Assembly: GCA_964565705.1 (NCBI GenBank) | Contig: CAZMGD010000089.1 | Location: forward strand, 1 to 18,306 | Direction of reading: 5' to 3' | DNA length: 18,306 nt | DNA from: CAZMGD01 sp964565705 | Lineage (GTDB): Bacteria; Actinomycetota; Acidimicrobiia; Acidimicrobiales; Ilumatobacteraceae | Shown here: piece after piece, positions 14,992 through 18,306 of the stretch | Position numbering within the stretch: position 1 is the first letter of the stretch | Layout: each line of letters starts with the position of its first letter | The notes under the pieces: generated by a model | Told to the model about the DNA's origin: nothing | The model's input: the letters and a program-made list of their open reading frames with translations, nothing else | The model's database searches: none | Made by a program: the position numbers and the translations under genes

Positions 14992-15773
14992 CAGTACACA
15001 TTCAAGCGGTCGGCGCGCGCGAAGCCGTAGAGCGCGATGCCCGCCCGGTGCGCGGTGTGGACGGCGAGCGCCGTCGGTGCGCTGACCGCGACGACCGTTC
15101 CGAACCCCGCGGCCCACGCCTTTTGCACCATCTCGAAGCTGGCTCGTCCGCTGACGAACAGCCCGAGCCCCGTGGCGGGCAGGTCGCCATCGAGCAGCAT
15201 CCGCCCGACCACCTTGTCGACCGCGTTGTGCCGACCGACGTCCTCCCGGCTGACGACGACGGCGCCGTCCACGGTGAACGCCGCCGCGGCGTGGACCGCG
15301 CCCGTCGACCCGAACAGGTCCTGCCCGGCCGCCACCTTGGTCGGGATCGTGCGGAGGAGATCGACCGGCATCTCCGGCGTCGAGGGGAGTCGGTGCAGGC
15401 GCTCGGTGAGGGCATCGATCGCTTCCGTGCCGCAGATCCCGCAGCTCGACGACGTGTTGCCGAGCCGGGGGGTCGGCGTCGGTGCGAGACCGCCCGTCTC
15501 GACGGTCACCGTGTTATAGCCGGTGTCGCTCGCCGATCCGGTCGCGCAGTAGCGCACCGTCCGGACAGGCGCTCCCGCCAGCAGACCCTCGGTGTGGCAG
15601 AAGCCGACGGCGAGCTCGTAGTCGTTACCCGGGGTGCGCATCGTGGTGCTCACGAGCACCCCGTCGAGCTGGATCGACATCGGTTCCTCGACGATCAGCT
15701 CGTCGGGCCGGCGTGTGCGGCCATCGTCGGTGATCGTCGTCACGATCATCCTCTCGCTGCGACCTCGACCCAC
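14991..15773 (-). CDS. fdhD: FdhD sulfurtransferase for formate dehydrogenase maturation
   Basis: A 260-residue protein of the FdhD family, which moves sulfur from a cysteine desulfurase to the molybdenum cofactor of formate dehydrogenase. Family motifs occur in order: MRTPGNDYELAVGFCHTEGLL, SSSCGICGTEAID with the catalytic CxxC (C111, C114), GSTGAVHAAAAF, SREDVGRHNAVDKVVG, SGRASFEMVQKAWAAGF, AVSAPTALAV and terminal GFARADRLNVY. The GTG at 15773 is 7 nt after a TAGCGT box; an ATG at 15749 is a credible alternative that would remove eight residues before MIVTTI. It overlaps hemQ by one base. No formate dehydrogenase gene is present here, so its client must lie elsewhere. Confidence 0.94.
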   Translation of the reverse strand: MGRGRSERMIVTTITDDGRTRRPDELIVEEPMSIQLDGVLVSTTMRTPGNDYELAVGFCHTEGLLAGAPVRTVRYCATGSASDTGYNTVTVETGGLAPTPTPRLGNTSSSCGICGTEAIDALTERLHRLPSTPEMPVDLLRTIPTKVAAGQDLFGSTGAVHAAAAFTVDGAVVVSREDVGRHNAVDKVVGRMLLDGDLPATGLGLFVSGRASFEMVQKAWAAGFGTVVAVSAPTALAVHTAHRAGIALYGFARADRLNVY

Positions 15774-15780
15774 CTGCTGC

Positions 15781-15786
15781 ACGCTA
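15781..15786 (-). promoter_or_regulatory. Putative -10 box for fdhD-hemQ
   Basis: On the minus strand TAGCGT is followed by 7 nt and an in-frame GTG at 15773. It lies in the divergent region shared with the aquaporin promoter. Confidence 0.45.
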
Positions 15787-15819
15787 CCGAGCATCGTCGG
15801 CGTGGTCTGCCCCGATGGT

Positions 15820-15825
15820 TACGGT
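15820..15825 (+). promoter_or_regulatory. Putative -10 box for the aquaporin gene
   Basis: TACGGT followed by 8 nt and the ATG at 15834. No ribosome binding site is visible. Confidence 0.45.
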
Positions 15826-15833
15826 CGCGGGCC

Positions 15834-16625
15834 ATGCAGAGCAACGCGCGGATCCTGGGTGCCGAGGCGCTGGGCACAGCGGTGCTGGTCGGCGGTGGTG
15901 TCGGGACGGCGGTGCTGGCGCCCGACATCGGGCAGGTCGGCGTGGCCCTGGCGTTCGGCTTCAGCGTGCTCGTGATGGTGTACGTGATCGGCCCCGTGTC
16001 GGGCGGTCACATGAACCCGGCGATCACACTCGGGATGCGCCTCGGCCGCAAGATCGACACGGCGCATGCCGTCGCGGCATGGATCGGGCAGTTCCTCGGT
16101 GGGGCGATCGGCGGGTTCGTGATCTGGGGGATCGGCCGCGGCAAGGATGGTTGGGCATCGGGGACGTTCGGTGCGAACGGTTGGGCCCAGCTGTCACCGG
16201 GCGGCTATGGGCTGGGCTCGGTCATCGTCGCCGAGGTCGTGTTCACGGCTGTGCTCGTCGTGGTCGCGTTGTCGAGCACCGGCAAGCGGTTCGCGGTCGC
16301 GCTGAACGGCGTCGCGATCGGGCTGACGATCGCGCTGATCCACCTCATCTCGATCCAGGTCGACAACACGAGCGTCAACCCGGCGCGCAGCTTCGGGGCA
16401 GCGATCTTCGCCGAGCTCGACAGCGACGCGCTGCAGCAGCTCTGGGTGTTCATCGTGTTCCCGCTGCTGGGAGCGATCGTCGGCGTGTTCCTCTGGCTGA
16501 TGATCGACGAAGCCCGGCTGGAGAGCACCGAGTTGTTCATGCCCGTCATCGCCCAGGTGCGCGACATCGCCGACGACGCCATCGACGAGGTCGAAGACGT
16601 CCTCGACGCCCCCGACGCCCCCTGA
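15834..16625 (+). CDS. Aquaporin, AqpZ-type water channel
   Basis: A 263-residue integral membrane protein of the MIP family with six membrane helices and the two pore-lining NPA motifs: HMNPAITLG (N61) and TSVNPARSF (N182). The selectivity-filter residues can be placed: F41, H170 (in LIHLISI), T179 and R185. Their spacing to the NPA motifs is the same as F43, H174, T183 and R189 in E. coli AqpZ. This predicts a narrow, water-selective pore rather than a glycerol channel. The C-terminus carries an acidic cytoplasmic helix (about 240-260) beyond the usual channel core. The ATG at 15834 follows a TACGGT box by 8 nt. The final A of its stop codon is the first base of the inverted end of the downstream palindrome-bracketed segment. 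Confidence 0.95.
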   Translation: MQSNARILGAEALGTAVLVGGGVGTAVLAPDIGQVGVALAFGFSVLVMVYVIGPVSGGHMNPAITLGMRLGRKIDTAHAVAAWIGQFLGGAIGGFVIWGIGRGKDGWASGTFGANGWAQLSPGGYGLGSVIVAEVVFTAVLVVVALSSTGKRFAVALNGVAIGLTIALIHLISIQVDNTSVNPARSFGAAIFAELDSDALQQLWVFIVFPLLGAIVGVFLWLMIDEARLESTELFMPVIAQVRDIADDAIDEVEDVLDAPDAP

Positions 16626-16630
16626 CCCTT

Positions 16631-16682
16631 CGTTCTCGGGAGCAAATCGGGCGCTCTGGCACCGGATTTGCTCCCGAGAACG
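16631..16682. repeat. Palindromic repeat, copy 1 (18-bp arms)
   Basis: Perfect inverted arms at 16631-16648 and 16665-16682 enclose a 16-nt loop whose bases partly pair as well. It starts 6 bases after the aquaporin stop. A 49-bp part (16635-16683) recurs at 17667-17715 in the same orientation with a single C/T difference in the loop. There is no T-tract, so it is not a classical intrinsic terminator, though it could protect or end transcripts. Confidence 0.95.
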
Positions 16683-16726
16683 AGAGGTGTTTCCGATCGG
16701 TCATCGCTCGGGCCCACACCACGGGC

Positions 16727-17665
16727 ATGAGACTGGATGCGCTCCGAGCTATTGCCCGCCCGCACGGCTTGCTGCTCCGCAGCGACGCGGTACCGCACCA
16801 CATGACACCCGATGCCTGGCGTCACGCCCACCGCGTCGGGATCCTGGTCCGGGTCCACCCGGACGTATCTCGGCTGGTCGATCATCCGCCGACGCCCGAG
16901 CAGATGATCCTCGCCGCGGTGCTGGCGTCTGCGCCGACTGCCGGCCGGGCCCGAACCATGGCGAGTGGTCGTACTGCGGCGTACCTCCTCGGGATCGACG
17001 TGCCGTGGGGCGACCCGATCCACGTCTGTGTACGCGGGCGACCTCGGCCCACCCCACTCGACGGCGTCGCCATCCACCGCCCGACGTACAACCTGGATCT
17101 GACCGTCGCAGTCGAGGCCGAAGTGATCCCTCGCGCTCGGCTCACTCGCATGCTGCTCGACGTCGCGGCCTGGGATCCGCGCCTGACGAGCACCGTGTTG
17201 GAGGAGCTGATCGTCAAGAGGCTCCTCACCTTGGCGGACGCACAGGCGACGGTGGAGCGTCACTCCCGCCGCGGGCGGCCGGGGTTGACGGTGTTGCGTG
17301 CCACGGTGAACGCCTGGACCGAGCAGCAGCGCCCGCCGGACTCGGTGTTGGAAGCGCGGTTCATGAAGCTCTGCAAGGAGTACGGACTGCCGGGGTTCGA
17401 GTTCCAACGTCCCGTCGGGCGCTACCGGCCCGATTTCTGCTGGCTCCGGGAGCGGGTGATCGTCGAGTGCGACGGCTTCGAGTCACACGGCAGGAGGCAC
17501 GTGCAGATCGAGTCGAACACGACCCGGGATGCCGAGCTGACCGCGGACGGGTGGGCGGTGATCCACTTCACGTGGCACCAGATCACCAAGCGGCCGGCAT
17601 GGGTCGCGAGCCGGATCCAAACGACCCTTCGTCGCCGCGCCGCCCAACTCGGCCTCGCCGTCTGA
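16727..17665 (+). CDS. DUF559 endonuclease-like protein with AbiEi-type N-terminus
   Basis: A 312-residue protein. The N-terminal part (about 1-95) resembles the winged-helix AbiEi antitoxin-like region seen in many actinobacterial proteins: LRAIARPHGLLLRSDAV, then GILVRVHPDVSRLV and GRTAAYLLGI. The C-terminal part (about 205-305) is a DUF559/Vsr-like PD-(D/E)xK nuclease fold: a helix with E209, PDF (D236), VECDG (E247, D249), H254, a TRDAEL helix (R267, D268) and DGWAVIHFTWHQI. The expected catalytic acidic residues are present, so it may be an active nuclease. No toxin partner, methylase or Vsr context lies beside it. The ATG at 16727 follows no clear promoter or ribosome binding site. Palindromic repeats flank it on both sides, copy 2 beginning one base after its stop. 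Function unknown; DNA cleavage is inferred. Confidence 0.88.
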   Translation: MRLDALRAIARPHGLLLRSDAVPHHMTPDAWRHAHRVGILVRVHPDVSRLVDHPPTPEQMILAAVLASAPTAGRARTMASGRTAAYLLGIDVPWGDPIHVCVRGRPRPTPLDGVAIHRPTYNLDLTVAVEAEVIPRARLTRMLLDVAAWDPRLTSTVLEELIVKRLLTLADAQATVERHSRRGRPGLTVLRATVNAWTEQQRPPDSVLEARFMKLCKEYGLPGFEFQRPVGRYRPDFCWLRERVIVECDGFESHGRRHVQIESNTTRDAELTADGWAVIHFTWHQITKRPAWVASRIQTTLRRRAAQLGLAV

Positions 17666-17666
17666 A

Positions 17667-17710
17667 CTCGGGAGCAAATCGGGTGCTCTGGCACCGGATT
17701 TGCTCCCGAG
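17667..17710. repeat. Palindromic repeat, copy 2 (14-bp arms)
   Basis: Perfect arms at 17667-17680 and 17697-17710 enclose a 16-nt loop that differs from copy 1 by one base. It starts one base after the endonuclease stop. The bases after the right arm match the complement of the bases before the left arm of copy 1, which is what extends the inverted ends of the segment to 24 bp. Confidence 0.95.
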
Positions 17711-17732
17711 AACGAAGGGTGGGGGGACGCGA

Positions 17733-17760
17733 GAAGGCCCCGGCCGGAGCCGGGGCCTTC
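17733..17760 (-). terminator. Strong hairpin terminator after groEL
   Basis: A 12-bp perfect GC-rich stem (17733-17744 with 17749-17760) closes a 4-nt loop, which reads TCCG on the groEL strand. It lies 22 bases beyond the groEL stop. There is no long T-tract. It could also act on transcripts coming from the endonuclease side, as the stem is symmetric. Confidence 0.75.
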
Positions 17761-17782
17761 CACGTTCAGCGGGGAGGAAGGA

Positions 17783-18306
17783 TCAGAAGTCCTCCATGCC
17801 TCCACCGGGCATGCCGGCGGGGGCGGCCTCGGGCTTGTCGGCCACGACGGCCTCGGTGGTGAGGAACAGGGCCGCGATCGACGCCGCGTTCTGCAGCGCC
17901 GAGCGGGTCACCTTGGCAGCGTCGATGACGCCGGCCTTCACCAGGTCCTCGTACTCGCCGGTCGCGGCGTTGAGGCCGTTGGCCCCCTTGNNNNNNNNNN
18001 CCGACAGGTTGCGGACCCGCTCCACCGCGACCCCGCCCTCGACGCCGGCGTTCTCGGCGATCTGCTTCAGCGGGGCCTCGAGCGCACGGGCCACCAGGCG
18101 GGCGCCCGTGGCCTCGTCGCCGGACAGCGCGTCGGCGGCCTTGGTCACGGCGGCCTGCGAACGCAGCAGCGCCACGCCGCCGCCGGGCACGACACCCTCT
18201 TCGATCGCAGCCTTGGTCGTGCTGACCGCGTCCTCGATGCGGTGCTTCTTCTCCTTGAGCTCGACCTCGGTGGCGTCGCCGTCCTCAAGGTCGGCGCGGC
18301 CACCGA
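17783..18306 (-). CDS. groEL: Chaperonin GroEL, C-terminal part, with assembly gap
   Basis: The last third of a 60-kDa chaperonin; the 5' part lies beyond the window. From the edge inward it reads GRADLEDGDATEVELKEKKHRIEDAVSTTKAAIEEG, then VVPGGGVALL (nucleotide-binding segment of the equatorial domain), GLNAATGEYEDL, VTRSALQNAASIAALFLTTEAVV and a Gly/Met-rich end closing in MEDF. GroEL forms double heptameric rings that fold proteins in the cytoplasm using ATP. Ten Ns at 17991-18000 fall between NLS and KGANGLNA; with ten bases the frame is kept. Homologues have very few residues at that place, so the true gap is probably shorter. No groES is visible. The hairpin at 17733-17760 ends the transcript. 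Confidence 0.96.
   Translation of the reverse strand, partial: GGRADLEDGDATEVELKEKKHRIEDAVSTTKAAIEEGVVPGGGVALLRSQAAVTKAADALSGDEATGARLVARALEAPLKQIAENAGVEGGVAVERVRNLSXXXXKGANGLNAATGEYEDLVKAGVIDAAKVTRSALQNAASIAALFLTTEAVVADKPEAAPAGMPGGGMEDF
17991..18000. other. Assembly gap of ten Ns
   Basis: A run of exactly ten undetermined bases inside groEL. The round number suggests a placeholder for a gap of unknown length rather than a measured one. Confidence 0.98.

Larger units (their letters stand above)
16625..17720. mobile_element. Putative endonuclease cassette with 24-bp inverted ends
   Basis: The first 24 bases of this segment (16625-16648) are exactly the reverse complement of its last 24 (17697-17720). 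Each end lies in a long palindromic hairpin, and the only gene inside is the DUF559-type endonuclease. No target-site duplication is visible and no transposase is encoded. It could therefore be a mobile cassette, or a gene that happens to lie between two copies of a dispersed palindromic repeat. Only a genome-wide search can decide. Confidence 0.4.

Noticed and set aside
16205..17407. Minus-strand open frame spanning aquaporin, palindrome and endonuclease
   Set aside because: It is antisense to two recognisable genes and crosses the intergenic palindrome; no protein features.
16727..17665. Type IV toxin-antitoxin pair
   Set aside because: Only the AbiEi-like N-terminal region is recognisable and there is no AbiEii-like toxin gene adjacent.
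16631..17715. CRISPR array from the repeated palindromes
   Set aside because: Only two copies, about 1 kb apart with a gene between them, no spacers and no cas genes.

Overview
The window is GC-rich, densely coded chromosomal DNA from an actinobacterium. The gene set is a large UPF0182 membrane protein, a PDZ/Lon-type membrane protease, a DivIVA-domain protein, a PAC2 protein, an actinobacterial-type chlorite-dismutase-fold HemQ and GroEL with a GGxMEDF-like end. Together with the threonine-rich surface linkers this suggests the class Acidimicrobiia (Ilumatobacter-like); that placement is inference. A 10-N run inside groEL suggests a draft assembly or metagenome-assembled genome.

Layout. (1) 1-72: 3'-truncated initiator tRNA-fMet, minus strand. 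(2) 147-536: small coiled-coil protein, converging on a minus-strand envelope cluster at 539-6585: PDZ/Lon-like protease, then a DivIVA protein with a phage MuF-like C-terminus, then UPF0182. (3) 6611-7470: plus-strand pair, small membrane protein and HEAT-repeat protein, with overlapping stop and start. (4) 7484-8119: unrecognised minus-strand protein, divergent from an 863-residue ECF sigma factor fused to a zinc-finger anti-sigma domain, membrane segment, Thr-rich linker and surface domain (8228-10819). (5) 10851-14279: Nudix hydrolase, PAC2 protein, GNAT acetyltransferase and an orphan lipoprotein of the branched-chain amino-acid-binding type. (6) 14314-15773: FdhD and HemQ, overlapping by one base (TGATG). 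(7) 15834-16625: AqpZ-type aquaporin. (8) 16625-17720: DUF559/AbiEi-like endonuclease gene bracketed by two near-identical palindromic hairpins that also give the segment 24-bp perfect inverted ends. (9) 17783-18306: 3' part of groEL, with a strong hairpin terminator after it.

A regulatory theme runs through the window: eight or nine genes carry a TANNNT -10-like hexamer only 6-9 nt before the start codon and no Shine-Dalgarno sequence, which is the pattern of leaderless transcripts known from mycobacteria. No intergenic gap exceeds 300 bases. The three most unusual items are the DivIVA-MuF fusion, the palindrome-bracketed endonuclease cassette and the single-chain sigma/anti-sigma/surface-sensor protein.
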